Shown: positions 9,780 to 18,631 of the stretch, in pieces
How positions within the stretch are numbered: the first letter of the stretch is position 1
How the letters are laid out: the number at the start of each line of letters is the position of its first letter
Origin: UBA2767 sp965228625
Lineage (GTDB): Bacteria; Pseudomonadota; Alphaproteobacteria; Rhizobiales; Methyloligellaceae
Assembly: GCA_965228625.1 (NCBI GenBank)
Contig: OZ245829.1
Location: 4,650,001 to 4,714,000 of the forward strand
DNA length: 64,000 bases
Reading direction: 5' to 3'
Notes under the pieces: model-generated
What the model was told of the DNA's origin: nothing
Databases searched by the model: none
The model's input: the letters and a program-made list of their open reading frames with translations, nothing else
Made by a program: the position numbers and the translations under genes

Positions 9780-11612
9780 CTAGCCACCGGGGCGGTCAAT
9801 CCACCATGTGTCAACGCGGTAACCGTACAAAGAGGTCTTTTCAGGATGCGCGAGCTGTTTCCAGCGCGCAATCCACTGTGACTTCTGATGGAACAGAGGA
9901 ATAACATAATGACCGGACAACAACACCCGGTCGAGGGCACGCACAGCCGACACGAAATTGTCCTCGGTCTTCGCCGCCAGCAGCGCAGAGATCATAGCGT
10001 CGGCCGCCGGGTTCTTCACGCCGGCATAGTTGAAAGACCCTTCGGCATCCGCGCTTTTCGAACTCCACCGGAACAATTGCTCGTTCCCGGGTGACAGGGA
10101 GGCGTACCAGAAAGCCTGGATCATATCGAAATCGAACGTCTGGCGGCGGCGCTGATACTGGGCCGAATCGACAAGTCGCAGACGTGCGTCGATGCCAAGG
10201 CCTTTCAGAGCGTCGATAAACTTCAGAAACAGCCGCTGCTGTCCGCCGCTGACTGCGAGAATCTCGAACGCGAAATGGGCACCCGATTCGGCGTTGATCA
10301 GTTTGCCGTCTTTCAGGACGTATCCGGCTTGCTTCAGAAGCGCCAATGCCTTGCGGCGGTTCGCCCGGTTGCGGCCCGTTCCGTCGCTCACCGGCAGGCT
10401 GTACGTGCCGTCCATGATGGCGGGCGCAACTGCGCCCTTGAACGGACCCAGCAGCTCGCGCTCACGATCGTCCGCCGGGCGGCCATGTGAGGACAGCACC
10501 GAGCGGTCGAAGAAGCTCTGCGTGCGCGAGTACAGATCGAAATAGTAGTTCTTGTTCAGCCACTGGAAATCCAGCATGTACGTCAGCGCTTCGCGTACGC
10601 GGATGTCCATGAACAACGGTCGGCGCGTGTTGAAAACCAGCGCGGACATGCCGGATGGAACGGAGACCGGGAACTCTTCCTTGACAACGCGGCCATCCCT
10701 GAAGGCGGGAAAATTGTAGCCGCGGGCCCAGCGCGCCGAATCCGACTCCGGCCAAAGCTGGAACAGACCCTTCTGGAAGGCCTGAAACATCGGGTCGTCG
10801 TCCCGGTAATACTCGTACTTGATCTCATCGAAGTTGAACCGGCCGGCGTTGATGCCGAGGTCCTTGCCCCAGTAGTCCGGATTGCGGGTGTAGACCACGT
10901 GACTGCCGGGTACGACCTCGGTGACGCGGTACGGTCCGCTGCCGACCGGTGGGGTGAGTGACGTCGACTCGAATCCGTCGGCCGAAACGGCGTGTCGTGG
11001 CAGGATTGGCATCAACCCCATGATCAGGGGCATTTCCCGATCGCCCTGGGCATCGAACGTGAACTTGACGGTGCGCGGACCGGTCTTCTCCGCTTTCGAG
11101 ACCTTCGAATAGTAGGTGCGGTGATTCGGACGGCCCTTGTCACGCAGCAGCGCATGCGAGAACAGGACGTCCTCGACGGTGACCGGCTTTCCGTCCGAGA
11201 AACGCGCCTCCTCGCGCAGCGTGAAGGCGACCCAGCTTCGGTCGTCGGGAGTGTCAATGCTCTCGGCAAGCAGCCCGTACAGCGAGAAAGGTTCATCATA
11301 GGCGCGCGCCATCAGGCTTTCGACAACGTAAGCGCGAACGCCTGCGGCAGCCACACCCTTGACAATAAGCGGGTTCAGACTGTCGAACGTGCCGAGAGTG
11401 GCGAAGGTGACCCTGCCGCCCTTGGGTGCATCGGGGTTAACGTAACTGACGTGGCTGAAGCCTGGTGGATGCAAAGGCTTACCGTGCATGGCGATTCCAT
11501 GCGCCGGCTCGGCATGCAGCGGGATGGACGCGAAACTGTGAACGAGTACCGCACACATAAGGGCTTTCACGCAGGTGAAAGCCCAGTTATAGATGTGGTC
11601 GCGCAGGCTCAT
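9780..11612 (-). CDS. Periplasmic solute-binding protein, family 5 (YejA-like peptide binder)
   Basis: A 610-residue ABC-transporter binding protein. It starts at an ATG preceded by GGAGGG and has a signal peptide (hydrophobic core VKALMCAVLVHSFASIPLHA, cleavage near residue 34). The mature protein opens with HGIAMHGKPLHPPGFSHVSY and then YVNPDAPKGGRVTFA, characteristic of the YejA branch of dipeptide/oligopeptide binders. No permease or ATPase genes lie next to it, so it is an orphan that would have to use a transporter encoded elsewhere. It is divergent from the IalB-family gene. The peptide ligand is unknown. Confidence 0.88.
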   Translation of the reverse strand: MSLRDHIYNWAFTCVKALMCAVLVHSFASIPLHAEPAHGIAMHGKPLHPPGFSHVSYVNPDAPKGGRVTFATLGTFDSLNPLIVKGVAAAGVRAYVVESLMARAYDEPFSLYGLLAESIDTPDDRSWVAFTLREEARFSDGKPVTVEDVLFSHALLRDKGRPNHRTYYSKVSKAEKTGPRTVKFTFDAQGDREMPLIMGLMPILPRHAVSADGFESTSLTPPVGSGPYRVTEVVPGSHVVYTRNPDYWGKDLGINAGRFNFDEIKYEYYRDDDPMFQAFQKGLFQLWPESDSARWARGYNFPAFRDGRVVKEEFPVSVPSGMSALVFNTRRPLFMDIRVREALTYMLDFQWLNKNYYFDLYSRTQSFFDRSVLSSHGRPADDRERELLGPFKGAVAPAIMDGTYSLPVSDGTGRNRANRRKALALLKQAGYVLKDGKLINAESGAHFAFEILAVSGGQQRLFLKFIDALKGLGIDARLRLVDSAQYQRRRQTFDFDMIQAFWYASLSPGNEQLFRWSSKSADAEGSFNYAGVKNPAADAMISALLAAKTEDNFVSAVRALDRVLLSGHYVIPLFHQKSQWIARWKQLAHPEKTSLYGYRVDTWWIDRPGG

Positions 11613-11867
11613 GAACCCTCCGTTTAGGCGAGGAGTCGGACAAAAGCAATTCCTCGGAAGAGCGGCGAATTTGAGGTGACGTCTGTCTCGGGACTGGCGG
11701 ATGCAGCACACCATAGCACGTCGAGGCGCGCAACACGTGCGGACGGTTGTCACGGGATCGCCTCATTTAGATGTATTCAGGCGCACTGCGCAGTTCCGGG
11801 ACGGCAAAACCTCATTTCGAACTGGGTTGTCGCGCCACGTTGCAGAGTGAAGGAAAGGGCTATTGTG

Positions 11868-12644
11868 ATGTTGACTTCTCTTTCGGCGATGGGCCGAATT
11901 CTCCCCGTGGCAGGAAAGACCAGTCTGGCCTCGTTAGCATTCGCGGGTGCCCTTTTTGTGAACGCGGCCGGGCATGCGCAACAGCCCGCACAACAACCGC
12001 AGGCCGGTGCCGCACCAGGCGGAGGTGCGCAAGAGAGTTCCTGGGTCAAGCTGTGCCAGCAGCAAAAGGCAAAAGAGCAGAAGGTCAATGTCTGCCTGAC
12101 GCATCACGAGCGTCTGCATCCCAACACGGGACTGCCGCTCATCTCTGCAGCGATTCGCGAGATCGAGGGCGAGCCGCAGAAGATCATGATGTTCATGGTG
12201 CCGCTGGGCCGGTTGCTCAAGCCGGGCCTCATCATGCAGGTGGACGACAAAGAGCCGCTCAAGATCGGATACAACTATTGCACGTCAATCGGCTGCGTGG
12301 CGCAGGCACCGGTGACCGACGAGATTATCGAGGCGTTCAAGAAGGGCGGCACGCTGACGATCAAGACGATCGACGTCGGGCAGAAGCGAGTCGGTTTCCA
12401 GGTCTCTTTGGGCGGCTTCACACGCGCATTGGAGGGACCTTCGATTGATCCTAAGGCCTACGCGCAGGCGCGGAAGGAAATGTTCGAAATGATCCGCGCG
12501 CGCCAGGTGGAACTGGCGAAAAAGGCTGCGGAAGCGGCAAAGAACAAAGGTGCGTCGCAGCCCGGTGCCCAGCCGGGCGCTCAGCCTCAGCCTCAGCCTC
12601 AACCTCAGCAACAGGCACCGGCTCAACCTCGCAGACTCCAATAA
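11868..12644 (+). CDS. Invasion-associated locus B (IalB) family secreted protein
   Basis: A 258-residue exported protein of the IalB family. A signal peptide (TSLASLAFAGALFVNAAGHA) and a Gln/Pro-rich linker precede the IalB domain (about 60-200: WVKLCQQQ, VNVCLTHHERL, YNYCTSIGCVAQAPV). Paired cysteines probably form disulfides. The C-terminus is a charged Ala/Lys helix and then a QP-rich tail built on GAQPGAQPQPQPQ. The ATG at 11868 has AGGAAAGGG upstream. IalB was named in Bartonella for erythrocyte invasion, but the family is widespread in free-living alphaproteobacteria, so no pathogenic role is implied. Confidence 0.85.
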   Translation: MLTSLSAMGRILPVAGKTSLASLAFAGALFVNAAGHAQQPAQQPQAGAAPGGGAQESSWVKLCQQQKAKEQKVNVCLTHHERLHPNTGLPLISAAIREIEGEPQKIMMFMVPLGRLLKPGLIMQVDDKEPLKIGYNYCTSIGCVAQAPVTDEIIEAFKKGGTLTIKTIDVGQKRVGFQVSLGGFTRALEGPSIDPKAYAQARKEMFEMIRARQVELAKKAAEAAKNKGASQPGAQPGAQPQPQPQPQQQAPAQPRRLQ

Positions 12645-12686
12645 GCCTGCCTGGGTGCGTGTCACTTGGAGTGCGGGTGCGCTTTT

Positions 12687-13010
12687 CTAGTGGCTCTGCT
12701 CGCCGCGAAAACGGTAGATGCCGTTTTCCGGACCTTCGAAGACTTCGGGGATGTCGGGGTGCCTGAGAGGCTCGCCTGATTCGTCAGGCAGGAGATTCTG
12801 CTCCGAGACATAGGCGACGTATTCCGTTTCATCGTTCTCCGCGAACAGATGATAGAAGGGCTGGTCCTTGCTCGGCCGGATTTCCGGCGGAATGGACAGC
12901 CACCAGTCTTCCGTATTGTTGAATGTCGGATCGACGTCGAAAATGACACCGCGGAACGGGTAGACGCGGTGGCGTACGATCTGTCCGATCTGGTACTTGG
13001 CTGTTCTCAA
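12687..13010 (-). CDS. hspQ: Heat shock protein HspQ (hemimethylated-DNA-binding YccV-like fold)
   Basis: A 107-residue member of the HspQ family, known in enterobacteria as a specificity-enhancing factor for the Lon protease. The family signature is clear: KYQIGQIVRHRVYPFRGVI, then FDVDP, the WWLSIPPE loop and QPFYHLFAEN, followed by YVSEQNLL. I place the start at the TTG at 13010 because alphaproteobacterial HspQ begins M-K/R-T-A-K; a GTG at 13082 would add an unrelated 24 residues. No strong Shine-Dalgarno sequence is visible before the TTG. It is convergent with the IalB-family gene. Confidence 0.85.
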   Translation of the reverse strand: MRTAKYQIGQIVRHRVYPFRGVIFDVDPTFNNTEDWWLSIPPEIRPSKDQPFYHLFAENDETEYVAYVSEQNLLPDESGEPLRHPDIPEVFEGPENGIYRFRGEQSH

Positions 13011-13110
13011 GATAGCACCGTTATCAGTCGCGCAGTTTGCGCCGGCCTCCCGCCGCACACTTATCCCGCGCTCCTTCGACACCTGTCAACAGGAGCGCTG
13101 TGGATTACGT

Positions 13111-14166
13111 TTAGAATCCATAGGCAGCACCGCGCTCCGGATCCTTTTGCGCAACGAGTTCCGCCAGGTCGACCATGACCTTGGCCTGCTTCCAGGTTGC
13201 GTCATCCTGCATCTTGCCGTCGATCATGACGGCCCCGGTGCCGTCGGGCATCGCCTCAAGGATCTTGCGGGCGAACGCGACCTCGTTCGGGTCCGGACTG
13301 AACACGCGCTTGGCGATGTCGATTTGGCTTGGGTGGAGCGACCACGCGCCGAGGCAGCCTTGCAGGAAGGCGTTCCGGAACTGGGCCTCACACGCCGCTT
13401 CGTCCGCAAAATCGCCGAACGGTCCGTAAAACGGCTTGATCCCCGCCGAGGCGCAGGCGTCCACCATCTTCGCGATCGTGTAGTGCCACAGATCCTGCTG
13501 GTGGAAGAACCTCGATTCGGCAGCATCACCGGCATCTGCCAATACACCGTAGGCCGGATGGCCGCCGCCGACACGGGTCGTCTTCATGCCGCGAGATGCG
13601 GCAAGGTCGGCGGGTCCGAGGCTCATGCCGTGCATGCGCGGGCTTGCGCCGGCGATGGCTTCCACGTTCTTCACGCCTTCGGCAGTCTCCAGAATGGCGT
13701 GGATGAGGATCGGCCGGGTCACGCCGTGTGCCGCCTCGAGTTGCGCAAGCAACTGATCGAGATAGTGGATGTCCCAGGGGCCTTCGACCATCGGCAGCAT
13801 GACCACATCCAGCTTGTTTCCAACCCGCGAGACCAACTGCGTCACATCGTCGAGCGCCCAGGGGCTTGAGAGCGTGTTCATGCGCACCCAGAGCCCGGTC
13901 TGGCCGAACTCGTTCGTCTCTGCCATCTCGATGAACCCGTCGCGCGCCTGTGTCTTCGCGTCGGCGGGAATGGCGTCCTCCAGGTTGCCAAGCAGCACAT
14001 CGACCTGCTTTGCGAGGTCGCCCGCCTTGGCGCGGATCTTCTCGATATGCGGGGGTATGAAATGGATCATCCGTTCGAGTCGCACGGGAAGCTCGCGCGG
14101 CGGTTCCGGTGCGCCGATCGCAAGGGGCGAGAAGAATTTCCGCGGGTGTTTGCTGGCTGCTGTCAT
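13111..14166 (-). CDS. mcl: L-malyl-CoA / beta-methylmalyl-CoA lyase
   Basis: A 351-residue HpcH/HpaI-superfamily CoA ester lyase, which reversibly cleaves malyl-CoA to acetyl-CoA and glyoxylate (serine cycle, ethylmalonyl-CoA pathway). The family pattern is visible: VLLGNLEDAIPADAK (Mg-binding acidic loop), RMNTLSSPWALDD, VVMLPMVEGPWD and ILETAEGVKN, then GMSLGPADLAASR and WSLHPSQIDIA. A perfect AGGAG lies six bases before the ATG. The glyoxylate link connects it functionally with the serine-glyoxylate aminotransferase gene at 46 kb, though the two are unlinked. Confidence 0.88.
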   Translation of the reverse strand: MTAASKHPRKFFSPLAIGAPEPPRELPVRLERMIHFIPPHIEKIRAKAGDLAKQVDVLLGNLEDAIPADAKTQARDGFIEMAETNEFGQTGLWVRMNTLSSPWALDDVTQLVSRVGNKLDVVMLPMVEGPWDIHYLDQLLAQLEAAHGVTRPILIHAILETAEGVKNVEAIAGASPRMHGMSLGPADLAASRGMKTTRVGGGHPAYGVLADAGDAAESRFFHQQDLWHYTIAKMVDACASAGIKPFYGPFGDFADEAACEAQFRNAFLQGCLGAWSLHPSQIDIAKRVFSPDPNEVAFARKILEAMPDGTGAVMIDGKMQDDATWKQAKVMVDLAELVAQKDPERGAAYGF

Positions 14167-14214
14167 ATCGCGCTCCTGAAAAGCCCAACGCGTATTGGCG
14201 GTCTCGTCGCTGTA

Positions 14215-15129
14215 TCAGACAAATCGCTTGTTCGACCACATGAACTGACCGGGGTTTTCCCGGATCCATTGTTCGAATTGTCCGTATACGCTCGCCGCAA
14301 TCGCGCGAATATCTTCCTCCTCATTGTCGGTCTTCGGGATCTTCACCTCGACCGCGTTGATTCGGAAACGCGATTGCTTGCCCAGCCTTTCGCAACGTCC
14401 GATCCACATGCGTGCGTTGAGGCGACGCGCCAGCAGGCAGGGGAAAGGCGTGAATTTCACGTCCTGCCCGAAGAACGGAACCGTTACGCCGTTGCGATCA
14501 TAGACGTCGGCGACGAAACCGAGCGAGGCCGTATCGTTGCGGCCACGGTGGCGCAGGAGGCGGCCGAGCATCCGGGCTGTTTCGAAACCGGTTGCCCGTC
14601 CCTTGTAACCGGCTTTGCCGAACAGGCCGCCGGGATAAAGCGTCTTGCGCTTCTCCTGCATATAGGCGTCAACGTAAGGGTTGTTGATGAGCCGATAGAC
14701 GGCGGCGGTCGGCGATCCCGCAAGCGTCAAAGGCCAAACCGCGAGCTCCCAGTTGCCGAAGTGCATCGTCCCGGCAATGACAGCGCCCATCTTGTCCTTG
14801 TAACGCGTGACGAGGGCCATGTTCTCGACCTCGATGCGCTCGGGATCCGCCAGGATTCTGTCCATCTGCATCGTCTCGACGATCACGCGCCCGATATTGT
14901 CCCACATGTCCATCACGATGGCCTCGCGTTCCTCTTCGGACATCTCGGGGTAGGCGATCTTGAGATTGGCCAGGGCGTTCTTGTGCCGACGGCTGCCGCG
15001 GGACACCATCTGCGTCAGGCGCGCCGAAACGTTCGTTGCCATGTCGAGCGGAAACAGGCGAACGAATCCGATGACGGTGCGCAGCAACGCATATTCTAAC
15101 CAATATCTGATTTTCAGGGACCAGGGCAT
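14215..15129 (-). CDS. LpxL/HtrB-like lipid A lauroyl acyltransferase
   Basis: A 304-residue inner-membrane acyltransferase of the LpxL/LpxM/WaaM superfamily, which adds secondary acyl chains to lipid A. It has an N-terminal hydrophobic helix, the catalytic HxxxxE motif HFGNWE, a PVFF-like strand (VTVPFFGQ) and a C-terminal QFMWSNKRF, matching the family's QYMWxHRRF. Its length is normal. It lies about 50 bases downstream of mcl on the same strand without an obvious functional link. A related lysophospholipid acyltransferase role is possible. Confidence 0.82.
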   Translation of the reverse strand: MPWSLKIRYWLEYALLRTVIGFVRLFPLDMATNVSARLTQMVSRGSRRHKNALANLKIAYPEMSEEEREAIVMDMWDNIGRVIVETMQMDRILADPERIEVENMALVTRYKDKMGAVIAGTMHFGNWELAVWPLTLAGSPTAAVYRLINNPYVDAYMQEKRKTLYPGGLFGKAGYKGRATGFETARMLGRLLRHRGRNDTASLGFVADVYDRNGVTVPFFGQDVKFTPFPCLLARRLNARMWIGRCERLGKQSRFRINAVEVKIPKTDNEEEDIRAIAASVYGQFEQWIRENPGQFMWSNKRFV

Positions 15130-15263
15130 GGAGACTCAAACCTGGGTGGTGCCGGTTGCGCGCGCGGTATTCGGGAAAGACATCGACGCGTCTGTTGCCA
15201 GTGCCGCCCGCCGCCGTCAAGAGGCGGAACGCCGCAACAGGACTGGCGCAACAGGACTGGCGC

Positions 15264-16493
15264 TCACATGCCTGCGGGTACGGACTGTTGCATCAGTCTC
15301 GGCAAACCAAATTGGGGTGCGATACCTTCGCGCATCACCAGCCGCCGCAACGGGGCCAGGTTTGCAAGCAGATGCAGACCGATGCCGCGCGCGAGATGAA
15401 GCGGAACAAACCCGGAGATCAGCGTTCGGTTGAGCAGATCGACCGCGAGCGTGCGCGACATGACATCCGCGCTGCGTGCCCGATTGTAGGCGCTCAGGAC
15501 AGTGAGCGCGCCCGGATCGCCCTCGCGTTCGATTCCCCGTTGCGCGCACTCCGCCAGAACAGCGGCGTCCCTGAACCCGAGGTTCAGTCCCTGCGCGCCG
15601 ATCGGCGGGATGACGTGGGCGGCCTCGCCAACGAGCGCAATGCGGTTTGCGGCATAGTTTTGAACGCGCATTCCGGACAAGGGAAAAGCCGCCCGCGGGC
15701 CGACGGACGACACCGCGCCGAGGCACCCGTAAGACCGTTTCTCGATCTCCGCCGCCAGGTCTTCATCGGAAAGGGCGAGAAGCCGGTCCACCTCTTCGGC
15801 GGTTTCAACCCAGACCAGGCTTGACGCGTTGCCGGGCAGGGGGACCGTCGTAAACGGCCCCGCCGGCCTGTGGAACTCGTTCGATGCATTGTGATGCGGG
15901 TCGGTGTGTTCGAAATTGCAGGCGATGGCGACCTGCGGATAGCTCCACGAGCTCGTTGTCAGGCCGGCTGACTCGCGGCACAGCGACTTGCGCCCGTCCG
16001 CGCCGGTGACGAGCCGGGCCGAAATGTCCGATCCCTCGGCAAGCGTGACCGACACTGCCTCATGGCGCGGCTCTATAGATGTCGCCGCTTCGGTTTCGAT
16101 CACGTCGAGATTGGGCAGGGTTTCCGCGCGTGCATAAAGCGCTGCCACGAGCGCCGTGTTGGGAATATTGAAACCGAAGGGCTCGCCGCCGATTTCATCG
16201 GCGTTGAACGCGACTTCCGGTGCGCGGGCAAGCCGGCCGGTGTCGTCGATGATACGGATAATGTCCAACGGCGCGGCCTTGGGCTTGCATGTGTCCCACA
16301 CACCGACATTCCGGAGCAGGTCCACCGACGCGCGCAAGAGTGCCGTGGTGCGCGTGTCGGGCCGTTCCGGGTCCGGCGAAAAGGGCGGCCCGGCAACGGC
16401 CGTCCGAACACCGGAAACGGCCAGGGCCACCGCCGCTGTCAGACCGGCGGGTCCCGCGCCCACCACCAAGGCTTCATAGTCTGGATGTGTCAT
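15264..16493 (-). CDS. UbiH/UbiF/COQ6-family FAD-dependent monooxygenase
   Basis: A 409-residue flavoprotein hydroxylase of the ubiquinone-biosynthesis family. It has an N-terminal dinucleotide fold with GAGPAGL at about 12-18, a DG motif (VTGADGRKSLCRE) and the C-terminal FAD motif LVGEAAHVIPPIGAQGLNLG. Members hydroxylate the quinone ring during ubiquinone synthesis on the inner membrane. The start codon overlaps the stop of the upstream TPR-oxygenase gene by four bases (ATGA), so the two are probably translationally coupled. Which ring carbon it hydroxylates cannot be told. Confidence 0.85.
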   Translation of the reverse strand: MTHPDYEALVVGAGPAGLTAAVALAVSGVRTAVAGPPFSPDPERPDTRTTALLRASVDLLRNVGVWDTCKPKAAPLDIIRIIDDTGRLARAPEVAFNADEIGGEPFGFNIPNTALVAALYARAETLPNLDVIETEAATSIEPRHEAVSVTLAEGSDISARLVTGADGRKSLCRESAGLTTSSWSYPQVAIACNFEHTDPHHNASNEFHRPAGPFTTVPLPGNASSLVWVETAEEVDRLLALSDEDLAAEIEKRSYGCLGAVSSVGPRAAFPLSGMRVQNYAANRIALVGEAAHVIPPIGAQGLNLGFRDAAVLAECAQRGIEREGDPGALTVLSAYNRARSADVMSRTLAVDLLNRTLISGFVPLHLARGIGLHLLANLAPLRRLVMREGIAPQFGLPRLMQQSVPAGM

Positions 16494-17722
16494 TCGGCCG
16501 GTATGATATCGAATGCGATCGAAATACGCATCTCGTCGGAATCGAACGGTTCGGTGCGATGATAGAAATATGAGGGGAACAGCACGACCATTCCTTCATG
16601 TGGCGCATACGAACGCACGCTCGGTGTCGCGGACGCGTTCGCGTTGTCCTGCGGGCGCCCGAACTCGATCCAACCGGCGCGGTTGGACGACTCAGACGAA
16701 ATCACATCCGGAATCCTGGCGTAGTAGCAGCCGCTCAGCCAGCCGGACCGATGAATATGCGGGGCCTGGTGGCCCTGCGAGCCGAGTACGGTGGCCCAGA
16801 TGTCGTACGTCCACTGCTTCGGCTGCCTGGTCAGGAACGGGTGGGACGGATCGATCGGGTGCGCCTTCTGGTAGTCGCGAACCGCGTCGTCGATCATCGC
16901 CAGCAGATGCGCAATCGGCCCCTGATCCTCGTCCTTGGACAGATTTCCCGTCTGATGCCCCTTCATGGTGGTGTTTTCGCTGGGTTCATATGTCAGGCTC
17001 GGATGCGCAGTGCAGTGCGCGCACAGCGCGGCGTTGAACTCGGCGATGTTTGCGAAGCCGGACGGGGGCGTGAAGTCCCGCGATTCGATCAACCGGTCGA
17101 AATCCACGAGCTCGGCAAGCTCATCAGGCCTGTTCAGCTCAAGCAGCGCGGCCGAGCGAATCGCCAGCGCCCCCGTATTACCGGGTGAAAGCGCAAGGCA
17201 ACGATCGGTTGCTTCGAGTGCCTTTTCCCAGTTGCCGGCGTACAAATGGGCCCGCGAAACACTGCTCCAGACACCCGAATCGTTTGGCGTAATCGTCAAT
17301 GCCCGCGCATAAGCCGACGCGGCATCTTCGAAGCGCTGCAGTAATTGACAAATATTACCGTAGTTTACGTGTCCCACCGGAGAATTCGGTTCAAGTTTGC
17401 GCACCTGTGCATACGCGTCTGCGGCGCCCTCGAGGCCGCCCGCGCGCTGCCGGATGACGCCGAGATTGAGCCAGGCATCTACGTATTTCGGGTTGTTTTT
17501 TGTTGCTTTTTCAATGGCTTGCTCTGCCGCTGCCAGATCGTTCAACTCGGCGCGTGCAAGCCCGTACATGTTCAGGATCTGCGGGTGGTCGGGGATTTTC
17601 GTCAGGAGATGCGCATATTGCTCGGCAGCGGCGGCAAACTCACCCTGACGATGGGCCGCGGCCGCATCCTCAAACAATGCCTGCAGCTCACGCGAATCGG
17701 GATTGTCGGTTGGTTGGGCCAC
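16490..17722 (-). CDS. TPR protein with C-terminal 2OG-Fe(II) oxygenase domain
   Basis: A protein of about 410 residues with TPR repeats over the first ~210 residues (AAAEQYAHLLTKIPDHP, EQAIEKATKNNPKY, AYAQVRKLEPNSPVGHVNYGN). The C-terminal domain resembles the putative 2OG-Fe(II) oxygenase family. Likely iron ligands are H322-I-H324 followed by RSGWLSGCYY, and H388 in FPSYFYHRT; R399 in MRISIAF could bind 2-oxoglutarate. The start is uncertain: I prefer the GTG at 17722, since the upstream frame (ATG at 17866) is arginine-rich and unlike TPR. It overlaps the UbiH-like gene by four bases. The substrate is unknown. Confidence 0.72.
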   Translation of the reverse strand: MAQPTDNPDSRELQALFEDAAAAHRQGEFAAAAEQYAHLLTKIPDHPQILNMYGLARAELNDLAAAEQAIEKATKNNPKYVDAWLNLGVIRQRAGGLEGAADAYAQVRKLEPNSPVGHVNYGNICQLLQRFEDAASAYARALTITPNDSGVWSSVSRAHLYAGNWEKALEATDRCLALSPGNTGALAIRSAALLELNRPDELAELVDFDRLIESRDFTPPSGFANIAEFNAALCAHCTAHPSLTYEPSENTTMKGHQTGNLSKDEDQGPIAHLLAMIDDAVRDYQKAHPIDPSHPFLTRQPKQWTYDIWATVLGSQGHQAPHIHRSGWLSGCYYARIPDVISSESSNRAGWIEFGRPQDNANASATPSVRSYAPHEGMVVLFPSYFYHRTEPFDSDEMRISIAFDIIPAE

Positions 17723-18631
17723 GGTTTTGCTGAGTCTTTCTGTCTTTCGCGACCGTCCGGTCACTGACGGAACAACGAAACGGGGCTGTCTTGACCCGCA
17801 ATTTAGCCGTTTGCGCGCACGAGCGGCAACGCTTTGCTGGCCGGTGCGGCGAGACGACACCGTCATAACGGGTGATTCCCGGCGCAGATCTGTGGATTTT
17901 CGCGAAAACCAGACCGATTCTCCGTGCTTTCCTATAGAATCTGCCGGCTTCGGGGGGAGTCGAACCGCGATAATCGGGCATACGCTGGCGATTCTCGCCC
18001 GCTTGCCGCAATGTTGTCGTATTTCGACAACGCCAAACGCGGTTCCGGGCCCACATTGCACGTGCCTCGTGCCGGAATGAACGGGTTTTCCGGAGCAGGC
18101 TCGCGGAGTCGAGAGGCGATGAGTTGGAATGAGAAAAAACCGATTCTGGAGAAAGCAATGGAAAATATAAATGCGACTCGGTGCGTTTGGAACAGCTCCG
18201 TGGTTCCGAATTTTTCGCAGAGTATTATAGCCTTTTCTCTAAACCAACTCTGATTTTTGGATTTCTAATGGTTGTCGAAGCGTACGATTTGTTTTCTCTG
18301 CGCGCTCGTTTCTGCCGCATGATTGAGAAGATCTCATCTATACATGCGATGGTGGTGGCTGGAATTGGGGGTGAGAAGGGATTTCCGAGCGCGAAACGCA
18401 GTAAAAAGAGACCTCAAATCCATCGACGTGGCGTAAATGCCACACGCTTTAAGAGAATGCGAGAGGAATGGTGCATTTCAGTTTACGTTTCCAGGGGCAT
18501 TGGGTAGGCATATCAGCAAGTCAGCACAAGCCAACGCGATTGGAGGCTTGGCTTGGCGTTCAGGACAGAGGTCCACGAGACAACCTGTTTTGAAATCAAC
18601 CTTTGGTCAAAAGAACAAGTGGAGATGGACA
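17723..18631. other. Long intergenic region upstream of the porin gene
   Basis: About 900 bases without a convincing gene. The part from about 18120 to 18500 is visibly AT-richer than its surroundings (runs such as gaaaatataaatg and ccgaatttttcg). It probably holds the porin promoter and a long 5' untranslated leader, possibly a small RNA. Open frames here show no domain, signal peptide or biased codon use. I could not place a promoter with confidence. Confidence 0.5.
18013..18031. promoter_or_regulatory. Perfect inverted repeat in the pre-porin intergenic region
   Basis: GTTGTCG and CGACAAC, seven-base arms around a five-base spacer (tattt). It could be an operator for a dimeric regulator or a small hairpin. 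No T-run follows on either strand, so a terminator is unlikely. Confidence 0.3.

Noticed and set aside
12560..12635. Short CAG/CCT-like repeats at the end of the IalB gene
   Set aside because: They encode the gene's own QP-rich tail in frame; there is no sign of a mobile or regulatory repeat.
17950..17985. ggggggagtcgaaccgcg, which looks like a tRNA or tmRNA T-arm on the minus strand
   Set aside because: The bases flanking the putative TTCGACT loop do not pair into a five-base T stem, and no acceptor or anticodon arm can be built.
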